NCBI GenBank assembly: GCA_021154325.1
Contig: JAJKIR010000105.1
Location: 1-33,693, forward strand
Length of the DNA stretch: 33,693 bases
From: Gemmatimonas sp.
GTDB lineage: Bacteria > Gemmatimonadota > Gemmatimonadetes > Gemmatimonadales > Gemmatimonadaceae
Reading direction: 5' to 3'
This document shows positions 23,570-31,435 of this stretch, one piece after another; the first letter of the stretch is position 1, and the number at the start of each line of letters is the position of its first letter. A model generated the notes under the pieces. The model saw only the letters and a list, made by a program, of their open reading frames with translations, ran no database searches and was not told the DNA's origin. Both the position numbers and the translations under genes were made by a program.

Positions 23570-24757
23570 ATGATCCTCGCTCTGGCTCGCGCGTCGCTCG
23601 TGAGGCAGCGTGCGCGAACGCTGCTCGCGGTTGTCGGGGTCGCGATCTCGGCGGCGATGCTGCTCGACATGGTGATGCTGGCGAGCGGGATGCGCGTCTC
23701 GTTCGGGTCGCTGCTCCTGGCGCAGGGATTCCAGATCCGGCTCGCGCCGAAAGGGACGCTGCCATTCGACACGGACGCGACGATTCCGGACGCGTCTGGC
23801 ATCGTGCAGCGCCTTCGCGCGCGGTCCGACGTCATCGCGGTGAGCCCCGTCCTCGGCGCTCAGCTGCATGTGGAGCACGGCACCGCTTCCGTGAGTGCCG
23901 CGGCGCTGGGCACGATCGCCGCGGTTCAAGGCGATTACAAGCTGCTCGAGGGCGAGCTCCCCGCCCAGGACGAAGAGATTGCGGCGAATGACGCTCTGCT
24001 CGCCGCGGTCGGCGCTCACATTGGGGACACGTTGCGCGTCGCGGCGGGTTTCGACCCGCAGCTTCGTGCCTACACCGGCCAGCGCGCGCTCCGCATCGTT
24101 GGGCGGGCGCACTTCATCTACCTGTCCGCCGGCGAGCGCGCGATGGCGCTGCCGCTCGCAACATTGCAATCGATGGAAGGGTCGAGCCGCACCGATCGCG
24201 CGTCGCTGCTGATGGTGCGGCTACGCGCGGGCGCCGACGTCGAGGCTGCGCGCGCCGCGATCGAGCGCGACGTGCGCACCGTGAGCGCGATCTCGACCGC
24301 GACGGCAATCGAGCAGGTCGAGCAGCGGCTGAGCTATTTTCGCCAGCTCGCCTTCATTCTCGGCACGGTGAGCCTCGCGGTAGGATTCCTTCTCGTGACG
24401 ACGCTCGTCACCGTCTCGGTGAACGAGCGCCTCGGGGAGATCGCGGTGTTGCGGGCGATCGGTGTGCGCCGGGTGCGCATCGTTGAGCAGATCCTCATCG
24501 AAGGATCCGCCATCATGCTCGTCGGCGCATTCCTGGGCCTCGGGCTGGGGCTCGTCACGGCACGCTATCTCAATTCGATTCTCGCCGCGTTTCCGGGACT
24601 GCCGGAGGCGATCGATTTCTTTCTCTTCCAGCCCCGCGATGCATGGGTGGCGTTAGGCCTGCTCGCAGGGTGTGGGATACTCGCTGGCGTGTATCCGGCA
24701 TGGCGCGGCGCGTCGCTTCCGATCGCCGCGACGCTGCGCGAGGAAGCCGTCGCATGA
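23570..24757 (+). CDS. FtsX/MacB-type ABC transporter permease, second subunit
   Basis: This 395-residue permease has TM1 at about 17-39 after an arginine-rich cytoplasmic start (LARASLVRQRARTLLAVVGV). A periplasmic core of about 220 residues is followed by the three-helix FtsX domain beginning at FRQLAFILGTVSLAVGFLLV. The coupling loop is VNERLGEIAVLRAIGVRRVRI, and the protein ends PIAATLREEAVA, a sequence typical of LolCDE/MacB-like permeases. Its stop overlaps the ATPase start as ATGA. A window-wide motif copy (24651-24658) encodes an Ala-Leu-Gly. The transported molecule is unknown; the AttH-like partner downstream suggests a hydrophobic or lipid-like substrate. Confidence 0.9.
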   Translation: MILALARASLVRQRARTLLAVVGVAISAAMLLDMVMLASGMRVSFGSLLLAQGFQIRLAPKGTLPFDTDATIPDASGIVQRLRARSDVIAVSPVLGAQLHVEHGTASVSAAALGTIAAVQGDYKLLEGELPAQDEEIAANDALLAAVGAHIGDTLRVAAGFDPQLRAYTGQRALRIVGRAHFIYLSAGERAMALPLATLQSMEGSSRTDRASLLMVRLRAGADVEAARAAIERDVRTVSAISTATAIEQVEQRLSYFRQLAFILGTVSLAVGFLLVTTLVTVSVNERLGEIAVLRAIGVRRVRIVEQILIEGSAIMLVGAFLGLGLGLVTARYLNSILAAFPGLPEAIDFFLFQPRDAWVALGLLAGCGILAGVYPAWRGASLPIAATLREEAVA

Positions 24758-25446
24758 CCGGCGACGAGATTCTCGTCGCCGCGCGCGACCTGCGCCGCGA
24801 CTACGCGATGTCGGCTGGTGTGGTGCATGCCGTGCGCGGTGTGACGCTCGATGTGCGCGCCCGCGAGTACGTTGCGATCGTCGGGCCATCGGGGTGCGGC
24901 AAGTCGACGCTGCTCAACCTGATCGGCGCCATCGATGCGCCGTCGTCGGGCACGCTGGCGATCGCCGGCCAGCGTCTCGATGGTCTGCCCGATCGCGACG
25001 CGACGCTCTTTCGACTGCGTCGGATCGGCTTTGTCTTTCAGCGGTTCTATCTCATGCCGGTGCTGACGGCTCTCGAGAACGTCGAGCTGCCGATGTCGGA
25101 GGCCGGTCTCGGCAAGACGGAGCGGCGGACCCGCGCGCGCGAGCTGCTCGCGTACGTCGGCCTCGGCGAGCGGCTGCACCACCGGCCGACAGAGCTCTCC
25201 GGCGGCGAGCAGCAACGCGTCGCCATCGCACGCGCGCTCGCGAACAAACCGGCACTGCTGCTCGCCGACGAGCCGACGGGCGAGCTCGATGCTCGCACGG
25301 GCGAGGAGATGATCGCGCTGTTCGAGCGCCTCAACACGGACGGAACGACGATCATCGTCGTGACGCACGATGAGGATCTCGCGCGCGCGGCGCATCGCGT
25401 CGTGCACATGCGCGACGGTTTGATCGTGGACGACCGCCGCCGATGA
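24754..25446 (+). CDS. LolD/MacB-type ABC transporter ATP-binding protein
   Basis: This 230-residue ATPase drives the two FtsX-type permeases. Walker A is GPSGCGKST (about 46-54) and the Q-loop region is FVFQRFYLMP. The signature LSGGEQQRVAIARAL, Walker B LLLADEPTGELD and the H-loop VVTHDED are all intact. The leading segment VHAVRGVTLDVRAREYVAIV is typical of the MacB/LolD branch (ABC subfamily with FtsX permeases). I use the ATG at 24754 because it overlaps the permease stop (ATGA); the longer upstream frame is a shadow of that gene. It overlaps the next gene in the same way. No substrate information is contained in the ATPase. Confidence 0.95.
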   Translation: MTGDEILVAARDLRRDYAMSAGVVHAVRGVTLDVRAREYVAIVGPSGCGKSTLLNLIGAIDAPSSGTLAIAGQRLDGLPDRDATLFRLRRIGFVFQRFYLMPVLTALENVELPMSEAGLGKTERRTRARELLAYVGLGERLHHRPTELSGGEQQRVAIARALANKPALLLADEPTGELDARTGEEMIALFERLNTDGTTIIVVTHDEDLARAAHRVVHMRDGLIVDDRRR

Positions 25447-26936
25447 TCACGCTCATCGCGCTCCGCAACTTTCTCCTGCGGCCCTGGCGCTCGCTCTTTC
25501 TGCTCCTTGGCTACAGCCTCGGCGTGGCGGTGATGATCGTGCTCCTCTCGATCGGCGAAGCGCTGCTCTCGCAGGCGAGTCAGGAGCGTCTCGTCGGCGG
25601 TGGGCAGGTGACGGTGCTTCCCGAGGGAATCGATGTCGAGGTGCTCAAGACCGGCGGTCTCGGCGGCATGTTCTTCTCCATCGACCATGCGCGTTTCATC
25701 TATCGTCAATTGCTCGCAGCCCCACGGCTGTCGCCATGGATCGCCGTCGCGGCGCCGCAGATTGGCTCCAAGCTGCTCTATCTCCGCGCGCCTAACGGGC
25801 GAGAGATTGCGGTCGAGGCAACGGGCGAGATCCCGTCGCTGACGCACACGGTGGGCGGAGCGCCCGATCTCGCCGCAGGGCGCTGGGAGGACGACGACCT
25901 GGATCGCCGCTGGCGCGACCCGACACCCGCTGAACTGCGCGACGATATCGATCACTTTCACCTGCCGCCGGCGAGTGCGCGCGGCGACACGACCTGGGGC
26001 GAGTGGCACTATTTCAACGTCGTCTCCAGCGATCACAAACGGTGGGCGTATGTGTCGCTCATCGTCGGCGGGCTGGTGCCTTATGGACCATGGGGTGGGC
26101 AGGTCCTGATCACGCTTCACGAGCAGGGCAGGCCCTCGCGGCGCTTCGTGGCCGCCGTTCCCGCGTCGGCGGTCACTTTCTCGACCACTCGCGCGGACCT
26201 CAGCATGGGCGAGTCGAGCGTGCACGTGCTGGGCGACGGCCGATACGCCGTGCACGCGCGCGCGCGCGAGGAGGCCGGCGGCGCAACCGCCGAGGTCAAG
26301 CTCACCGTGACGCCTACCCCCGGCGCGTACTTTCCCGGCGCCGCGCTCTCGAGTGGCGAGGTGGTATCGGGCTACGTCGTGCCGGCGTTGCGCGCGGACG
26401 CGGACGGCTCGATCTGCGTCAGCTCCGCCGGCTCGTCGTTAGGCTGCGAGCAGTTGCACGCGGTTCAGGCATATCACGACCACAACTGGGGTGTCTGGCG
26501 CGGCGTGAGTTGGGAGTGGGGCGCGGCGCGGGCGGGGCCGTTCGCGATTCTCTACGGCCGGGTCGAGCCTCCCGATAGCGTCGCATCACAGCCGTTGTTC
26601 GTGTACGTTGTGGACTCGTTAGGATTTCTGCGCGTCTTTCGTCCGCGCGCCATTTCCTACGTGGACGGTCCGGTCCGCAACGGCGTCCATGTGCCGAAGG
26701 CCGCCGAGCTGTTCGACGCCCGCGGCGACGACACACTTCGACTCTCGTTATCCGTCGAGGATGCTACGGTCACGGACACGCGCCGTCCGCTCATCGAGCG
26801 CGGCGACTACATGAACGCGCGCCGGATCGCGCGGCCGTTCTTCATTCAGATGAAGGGGAAGGCTCGACTCGAGGGCCGCGTCGCCGGCACGCTCGTTCGC
26901 GCGGAAGGCTACGGCTTCTTCGAGACGTACCGCTAG
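25443..26936 (+). CDS. AttH/CrtC-like lipocalin-type protein with FtsX-like N-terminal helix
   Basis: This 497-residue protein has two unlike parts. Residues 1-45 (ALRNFLLRPWRSLFLLLGYS, then VAVMIVLLSIGEALLSQ) read like the first TM and entry of a MacB/FtsX permease. From about 175 onward it is an AttH/carotenoid 1,2-hydratase-like double beta-barrel, with WGEWHYFNVVSSDHKRWAYV (185-204) and the hallmark YHDHNWG (344-350). Between them lies a short periplasmic-core-like linker (50-170). There are no FtsX C-terminal helices, so it cannot be a permease on its own. In Att-type operons a separate AttH works with an ABC ATPase and permeases; here it seems tethered to the membrane by a permease-derived helix. 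It starts inside the ATPase stop (ATGA). Its substrate is unknown and probably hydrophobic. Confidence 0.82.
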   Translation: MITLIALRNFLLRPWRSLFLLLGYSLGVAVMIVLLSIGEALLSQASQERLVGGGQVTVLPEGIDVEVLKTGGLGGMFFSIDHARFIYRQLLAAPRLSPWIAVAAPQIGSKLLYLRAPNGREIAVEATGEIPSLTHTVGGAPDLAAGRWEDDDLDRRWRDPTPAELRDDIDHFHLPPASARGDTTWGEWHYFNVVSSDHKRWAYVSLIVGGLVPYGPWGGQVLITLHEQGRPSRRFVAAVPASAVTFSTTRADLSMGESSVHVLGDGRYAVHARAREEAGGATAEVKLTVTPTPGAYFPGAALSSGEVVSGYVVPALRADADGSICVSSAGSSLGCEQLHAVQAYHDHNWGVWRGVSWEWGAARAGPFAILYGRVEPPDSVASQPLFVYVVDSLGFLRVFRPRAISYVDGPVRNGVHVPKAAELFDARGDDTLRLSLSVEDATVTDTRRPLIERGDYMNARRIARPFFIQMKGKARLEGRVAGTLVRAEGYGFFETYR

Positions 26937-26940
26937 GCCG

Positions 26941-27198
26941 CTCGACTGAAGAGCAGTCGATCGGTGATGGGACCCGACGGTAGAGATCTCGACCAAAGAG
27001 CAGTCGATCGGGCGTGCACGGCGGCTTCATACCAAATTTGGAATGCGCGCACCGGAGCGCGGTCCGAGCATCATTGCTGGCATTCCAAATTTGGTATGGT
27101 GCCGCCTAGCACCCCCGATCGACTGCTCGTGACTGGCGCATCGAAGCGTTCGGGCACCCCCGATCGACTGCTCGTGGGTGGCGCAATTCAGCGCTACA
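26941..27198. repeat. Nested inverted-repeat element between convergent genes
   Basis: Two direct copies of a 24-base unit (26941-26964 and 26988-27011, 22 of 24 identical, ending GAGCAGTCGATCGG) are mirrored on the right by two 23-base units ending in CGATCGACTGCTCGTG (27109-27131, 27154-27176). Inside them are perfect 18-base arms CATACCAAATTTGGAATG (27028-27045) and its complement (27081-27098), plus GGCGGC/GCCGCC (27020-27025 and 27101-27106). All but the outermost pairs share the axis at 27063; the outer pair is 2 bases off. The left unit itself folds (TCGACTG...CAGTCGA). The right units repeat with a 45-base period and reach the stop of the next gene. A role as a two-way terminator, MITE or REP-type palindrome is possible; no transposase is present. 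Confidence 0.85.
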
Positions 27199-27808
27199 TC
27201 ACCTCGCCGAAGCCCTCCGCGCGACGCTCCTCGAGCCGCCGCTCGAGCTCCTCGACCCGCTCGACCGTACGGCGATCGGTGCGCTGCCGGCGGGCGCCGC
27301 GGCGATAGCCCTCGCCCACGAATGGGCGCGCCTCTTCCCACGCGCAGGGCGGGTTAAGGCAGTTGCGCCAGCCGCGGGCCAGCTCCGGCTCGACCTCGGT
27401 GAACTCACGATCGGTGAAGTTCGGGTTCTGACTCGCGATGTGGCCGAGGTAGTACGCGCCGCGCACGTCCTCGAAGTTGCGGTCGACCACACGCGTCTCA
27501 GACGACTCGTAATGCGTCCGGAACTCCGCGTCGTCGTCGGTGCTCAGCTTCTCCGCGGCCTCGGCGATCGCGCGACCGGTCCACCACCCGCCGATTGCAC
27601 CCGCGATTCCACCGAGCAGCGTGCCGACCGGACCGGCGGACGAACCAATTCCGGCCCCGAGGAGGACGCCGGCGATTCCACCCGTGGCTTCGCCGATCTC
27701 GTCACCCAGACTCGGCTCGCCGGTGTGCGGTCCGAGGGCTGCCTCCTTCGCGCGCTCGATGCGTCCATCGGTCGAGCCGCTCTCGACGCGTTCGTCTCGT
27801 TCGTCCAT
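27194..27808 (-). CDS. Glycine-zipper hypothetical protein
   Basis: The start at 27808 has GGGGA 8 bases upstream on the minus strand and gives 204 residues; the longer frame is unsupported. An acidic, charged N-terminus (MDERDERVESGSTDG) is followed by a glycine-zipper hydrophobic stretch at about 38-78 (GIAGVLLGAGIGSSAGPVG, then LLGGIAGAIGGWWTG), suggesting two close-packed membrane helices. Next is a soluble domain with HYESSETRVVDRNFEDVRGA and YYLGHIASQNPNFTDREF, which recurs in unassigned proteins of environmental bacteria. A coiled, Arg/Glu-rich tail (VERVEELERRLEERRAEGF) closes it. It has no cleavable signal. It converges with the AttH gene across the nested repeat. A stress or envelope role is only guessed from the zipper. 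Confidence 0.78.
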   Translation of the reverse strand: MDERDERVESGSTDGRIERAKEAALGPHTGEPSLGDEIGEATGGIAGVLLGAGIGSSAGPVGTLLGGIAGAIGGWWTGRAIAEAAEKLSTDDDAEFRTHYESSETRVVDRNFEDVRGAYYLGHIASQNPNFTDREFTEVEPELARGWRNCLNPPCAWEEARPFVGEGYRRGARRQRTDRRTVERVEELERRLEERRAEGFGEVM

Positions 27809-27864
27809 CGGCCTCGTCCCCTCTGAAATCGTGGCGATGCACAGTCGGCAAGTTCGGGACCCGC

Positions 27865-27912
27865 TTGACACACCCCGTGAGCAGTTGCCGATTGTGTCGA
27901 CATGGTCGACAC
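27865..27912 (+). promoter_or_regulatory. Perfect -35 and a palindrome centred on the DUF72 start codon
   Basis: TTGACA at 27865-27870 is a perfect -35, but the -10 positions 17 bases on read only CCGATT. GTGTCGAC (27894-27901) and GTCGACAC (27905-27912) are a perfect 8-base inverted repeat with the ATG (27902-27904) exactly at its centre, and no Shine-Dalgarno precedes it. This suggests either a leaderless start or a regulator covering the start codon. Confidence 0.4.
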
Positions 27913-28726
27913 GAGTAGGCATGCCCGAATTCGCATCGGCACGCAGGGGTGGAACTACGAAGCCTGGGTCGGTCCGTTTTACCCAGTGGGAACGCGACCA
28001 GCCGACTTTCTCTCGATCTACTCGCGCGCATTCGACACCGTCGAAGTCGACTCCACGTTCTACGCGATCCCTCCGAGCAAGACGGTGCGCGGCTGGGCGG
28101 ATCGAACCCCGCCGGGGTTCACCTTCGCGCTCAAGATGCCGCAGGAGATCACTCACGAGCGCCGACTCCGCGACGCGACTGACATCGCCAGGGAGTTCTA
28201 CGATCGTGCAGCGGAGTTGGAGGACAAGCTCGGGCCGATTCTCATTCAGCTCGGGCCGGACTTCGCTCCCAACGAGCTCCCGGCGCTCGCGCAGTTCCTA
28301 CCGACGCTGCCGCGCGACATGCAGTTCGCGATCGAGTTCCGCCAGCGCGGCTGGATTCACGAGGGCGTGCTCGCCCTGCTCGCGGAGCATGGCGTCGCGC
28401 TCGCGCTCACCGACGCGCGATGGATCCCGCGCAAGCAGATGATGCAGCTTGCCGCGCAACCGACGGCGGATTTCGTTTACGTACGCTGGATGGGGCCCGA
28501 CCGCGCCATCATCGACTACTCGCGCATTCAGGTAGATCGGGCGCAGGAGCTGGAGCTCTGGTCGGGCGTCCTCTGGCCGCTCGCGGTGAAGGGGCGAGAG
28601 GTGTTCGGCTACGTCAACAATCACTTCGCGGGCCATTCGCCGGAATCGGCGCGTCAGCTGCAACTGCTGCTCCGCCAGACGCCTGTCGATCCAGCCCGGC
28701 TCGGCGAGCAGCTCACGTTGTTCTGA
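27902..28726 (+). CDS. DUF72 (YecE-like) protein
   Basis: This 274-residue protein has a TIM-barrel fold of the DUF72/YecE family, whose biochemical role is not established. It opens RIRIGTQGWNYEAWVGPFYP (9-28). It continues with FDTVEVDSTFYAIPP, the KMPQEITHERRL stretch, an ILIQLGPDF strand, EFRQRGWI and ADFVYVRWMGPDR, and ends with FGYVNNHFAGHSPESA, all recognised DUF72 landmarks. It is soluble, with no signal. The start codon is at the centre of a perfect inverted repeat and lacks a ribosome binding site, so initiation may be leaderless. The next gene starts 7 bases after the stop, suggesting co-transcription with the membrane and copper-type genes, though their connection is unclear. Confidence 0.93.
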   Translation: MVDTSRHARIRIGTQGWNYEAWVGPFYPVGTRPADFLSIYSRAFDTVEVDSTFYAIPPSKTVRGWADRTPPGFTFALKMPQEITHERRLRDATDIAREFYDRAAELEDKLGPILIQLGPDFAPNELPALAQFLPTLPRDMQFAIEFRQRGWIHEGVLALLAEHGVALALTDARWIPRKQMMQLAAQPTADFVYVRWMGPDRAIIDYSRIQVDRAQELELWSGVLWPLAVKGREVFGYVNNHFAGHSPESARQLQLLLRQTPVDPARLGEQLTLF

Positions 28727-28732
28727 CGGATC

Positions 28733-29920
28733 ATGACGATTGCGATCGACACTCTGCCGCGAGCAGCGGCCGGTGACCGGGACGTCTCGACGGTAGTCAC
28801 CGAGGCATGGCACGCGCGCGCGGTGGTTTTTGCTGCGGCGTGCGTGATGGTCGGCGTCTACTGGGACATCTCGTGGCACATGACCATTGGCCGCGACACG
28901 TTCTGGACGCCGGCGCATCTGCTCATCCAGGCCGGCGGATTGATCGCCGGGCTCAGCTCCGGCTACGTCGCCCTGCGGAACACCTTCGCGGCGTCGGAAG
29001 CACAGAATGCCGCGTCGGTTCGCTTCTGGGGGTTCCGCGCGCCGTTAGGCGCGTGGGTCTGCGTCTGGGGTTGCGTGGCGATGCTGGCGTCGGCGCCGTT
29101 CGACAACTGGTGGCACAACGCCTACGGCCTCGACGTGCGGATCATCAGCCCGCCGCATATGATCCTCGCCCTCGGGATCGTCGCCATCACGATGGGCGCG
29201 CTGCTGCTCACGCTCGCGCGACAGAACCAGAGCTCGGGACGAGACCGCGAGCACTTCGCTTGGCTCTTCACCATCGCCGCGGCATTCTGGCTCATGAACG
29301 TCTGGGTGATGCTCTCCGAGTACTCGTACAAGGAGCTCATGCACTCGGGGCTCTTCTATCGTGTGGCAGCGACGTACTACCCGCTCGTGCTGCTCACGAC
29401 GGCGCGCGCGAACACGCTCAAATGGCCGGCGACAAAGGCGGCGGCGATCTACTTCGCGGTGACGCTCTCGTTGATGTGGACGCTCCAGCTCTTTCCCGCC
29501 GAGCCGAAGCTCGGGCCGATCTACCAGCGCGTGACGCACATGGTGACGATGGACTTCCCGATCCTGCTGTTCGTACCGGCGTTCGCCCTCGATCTCGTTA
29601 GGCAGCGGTGGGACGGCCGGCTTCGGGACCCCTGGCTCGCGGCACTGCTCGGCGCCGTGTTCGTCGCGGTCTTCTTTGCTGTCGAGTGGCCGTTCGCGAG
29701 CTTCCTCATCACCAGCCACTCGCGCAACTGGTTCTTCAACGGCGCCAACTACGTGTATTTCATGTCGCCGCAGTGGGTGGCGCGCACCTACCACTTCCTG
29801 GATACCGAGCCCTGGTCGCGACCACTCGCGCCGCAGCTCGCGATTGCCGTCGCGATGGCAACGCTCTCCAGCTACCTCGGCCTCAAGTGGGGACGCTGGA
29901 TGACGCGCGTTCGCCGATGA
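28733..29920 (+). CDS. Polytopic membrane protein of unknown function
   Basis: This 395-residue protein has about ten predicted TM helices and a 25-residue cytoplasmic N-terminus. Unusual conserved-looking residues sit at helix ends: YWDISWHMTIGRDTFWTPAH (about 43-62), FDNWWHNAYGLDVRIISPPH (123-142) and FFNGANYVYFMSPQW (about 333-347). The paired Trp-His and Pro-Pro-His motifs look like metal or heme ligands placed at the membrane surface. I do not recognise a characterised family. It overlaps the next gene by ATGA, so it is made together with the CopC/YtkA-like His-rich protein. SURF1 lies downstream. Copper or heme handling for the terminal oxidase would fit the neighbourhood, but this is inference. 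Confidence 0.7.
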   Translation: MTIAIDTLPRAAAGDRDVSTVVTEAWHARAVVFAAACVMVGVYWDISWHMTIGRDTFWTPAHLLIQAGGLIAGLSSGYVALRNTFAASEAQNAASVRFWGFRAPLGAWVCVWGCVAMLASAPFDNWWHNAYGLDVRIISPPHMILALGIVAITMGALLLTLARQNQSSGRDREHFAWLFTIAAAFWLMNVWVMLSEYSYKELMHSGLFYRVAATYYPLVLLTTARANTLKWPATKAAAIYFAVTLSLMWTLQLFPAEPKLGPIYQRVTHMVTMDFPILLFVPAFALDLVRQRWDGRLRDPWLAALLGAVFVAVFFAVEWPFASFLITSHSRNWFFNGANYVYFMSPQWVARTYHFLDTEPWSRPLAPQLAIAVAMATLSSYLGLKWGRWMTRVRR

Positions 29921-31383
29921 GTGCGCGGCTGGGTCGGCTCGTTGCTCTCTCGCTGGTGCTTCTCGTGAGCGCACCGGCGCTATCCTTCGCGCACGTCGGC
30001 AGCCCGAACGTCATCTTCGACGGCAAGGCCGGACCGTACGACGTCCGCGTCATCGTGCGCGTCCCATCCGTGGTGCCGGGGCTCGCCGAGGTCGATGTGC
30101 GCGTCCTGCACGGCGACGCGACCTCGGTGCGTATCCAGCCCGTGTTCTGGCGAACGGGCGCGAGCGGCTCACCCTCGGCAGACGAGGCCAAGCCGGTGAA
30201 TGGCGCACGGGGTCTCTACTCGGGGCAGCTCTGGTTGATGGCACGCGGTGCCTACAGCGTCTACGTCACGGTCGACGGCCCGAACGGACATGGCACGGCA
30301 AGCGTGCCTGTGATGTCCGTCGCGACGGGACGTCTCGGCATGAGCGCGGGCCTCGTGGCGACCCTCGCCTCGTTAGGCATTCTTCTCGTGGCCGGGTTGA
30401 TCACGATTGCGTACGTGGCCGCGGGCGAGAGCGTCGTGGAGCCGGGACTCACCATCCCGGCTGCAGGCCGAAAGCGCGCACGGCTCGTCGGCATCATCGC
30501 CGTGCCCGTGCTGGCGATCATTCTCTTCGGCGGGGCGAAGTGGTGGCAAGCGGTGGATGAATCGTATCAGCAGCGGATCTACCGACCGTATGTCGCGAAG
30601 GCGGCCGTCGTTCGCGAAGAAGGGAAGCCCGTGCTGCGGCTCGAGGCGGTCGTCGACCCGCTCATCCCCGATCACGGAAAGCTGATGCATCTCTTCCTCA
30701 TCGACAGCGCGAGGATGACGAGCTTCGCGCACCTCCATCCGTCGCTCGTGGATTCGTCGGTTTTCTCGACGGTGCTGCTGCCGCTCCCTCCCGGAAGCTA
30801 TCGGCTCTACGGCGACATCACGTTCGAGACGGGACAGACGCACACCTTGGTCGGTACCATTCGCCTAACGAGCGACGATTCGGTTGCGGCCGCGGCAGCC
30901 GGGCCCGTGGATCCCGCTGATGCATGGCGCGTCTCGGACGGTGCCGCCCGTCGCGACCGGCTCGAGGACGGATCGACAATGGAGTGGCTCGCCGACTCGA
31001 CGCCACTCCGTGCTGGCGAGGATGTGACGCTTCGCTTTCGCGTCCGGGATCCCAATGGCGCGCCCGCGACGCTCGAGCCGTATCTCGGCATGGCCGCGCA
31101 TGCGGTGATCGCGAAGCGCGATGGATCGATTTTCGTCCATCTGCATCCCGCGGGAACGGTGTCGATGGCCGCGCAGGAGGTGTTTGCCCTGCGCGATCGC
31201 GGCGACACCACGCCGACCGGACATCTGCGTCTCCCAGACGACACGATGACCGGCCACACAATGCCGCTCGCCTCGGAGTTTTCCTTCCCCTTCGTCTTTC
31301 CGCGCTCTGGGGCGTACCGAGTGTGGGTGCAAGTGCGGCGGGGCGGCCGGGTGCTGACTGGCGTCTTCGACGTGACGGTGTAG
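29917..31383 (+). CDS. CopC/YtkA-like secreted membrane protein with predicted mature N-terminal histidine
   Basis: With the ATG at 29917 (ATGA overlap) the product is 488 residues. A signal peptide at 1-25 ends LSFA, so cleavage would leave His26 (HVGSPNVIFDG) as the new N-terminus, the copper ligand arrangement of CopC and LPMO histidine braces. An extracytoplasmic beta domain (to about 138) is followed by TM helices at about 142-168 and 188-206. A large C-terminal periplasmic part contains the His motifs FAHLHPS and FVHLHPAG, with LGMAAHAVIAKRDGS between, and ends VWVQVRRGGRVLTGVF, as in YtkA-like domains. Metal binding, most likely copper, is inferred from these histidines. It is coupled to the polytopic protein and 52 bases upstream of SURF1. 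Confidence 0.78.
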   Translation: MSARLGRLVALSLVLLVSAPALSFAHVGSPNVIFDGKAGPYDVRVIVRVPSVVPGLAEVDVRVLHGDATSVRIQPVFWRTGASGSPSADEAKPVNGARGLYSGQLWLMARGAYSVYVTVDGPNGHGTASVPVMSVATGRLGMSAGLVATLASLGILLVAGLITIAYVAAGESVVEPGLTIPAAGRKRARLVGIIAVPVLAIILFGGAKWWQAVDESYQQRIYRPYVAKAAVVREEGKPVLRLEAVVDPLIPDHGKLMHLFLIDSARMTSFAHLHPSLVDSSVFSTVLLPLPPGSYRLYGDITFETGQTHTLVGTIRLTSDDSVAAAAAGPVDPADAWRVSDGAARRDRLEDGSTMEWLADSTPLRAGEDVTLRFRVRDPNGAPATLEPYLGMAAHAVIAKRDGSIFVHLHPAGTVSMAAQEVFALRDRGDTTPTGHLRLPDDTMTGHTMPLASEFSFPFVFPRSGAYRVWVQVRRGGRVLTGVFDVTV

Positions 31384-31401
31384 TGCTCTTCGGTCGAGAT
31401 C
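31384..31401 (-). repeat. Dispersed copy of the nested-repeat motif
   Basis: GCTCTTCGGTCGAGATCT, directly after the upstream stop codon, matches in inverted orientation the stretch at 26982-26999 with one mismatch in 18 bases. It shows that part of the nested element recurs in another intergenic space of this window. Confidence 0.7.
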
Positions 31402-31435
31402 TGTCCATAGGCAGAGGCGACTAGCTTACGAGGAC

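Noticed and set aside
27109..27198. CRISPR-like array
   Set aside because: Two 23-base units with a 45-base period are too few, the 'spacer' halves are partly similar, and no cas gene is present.
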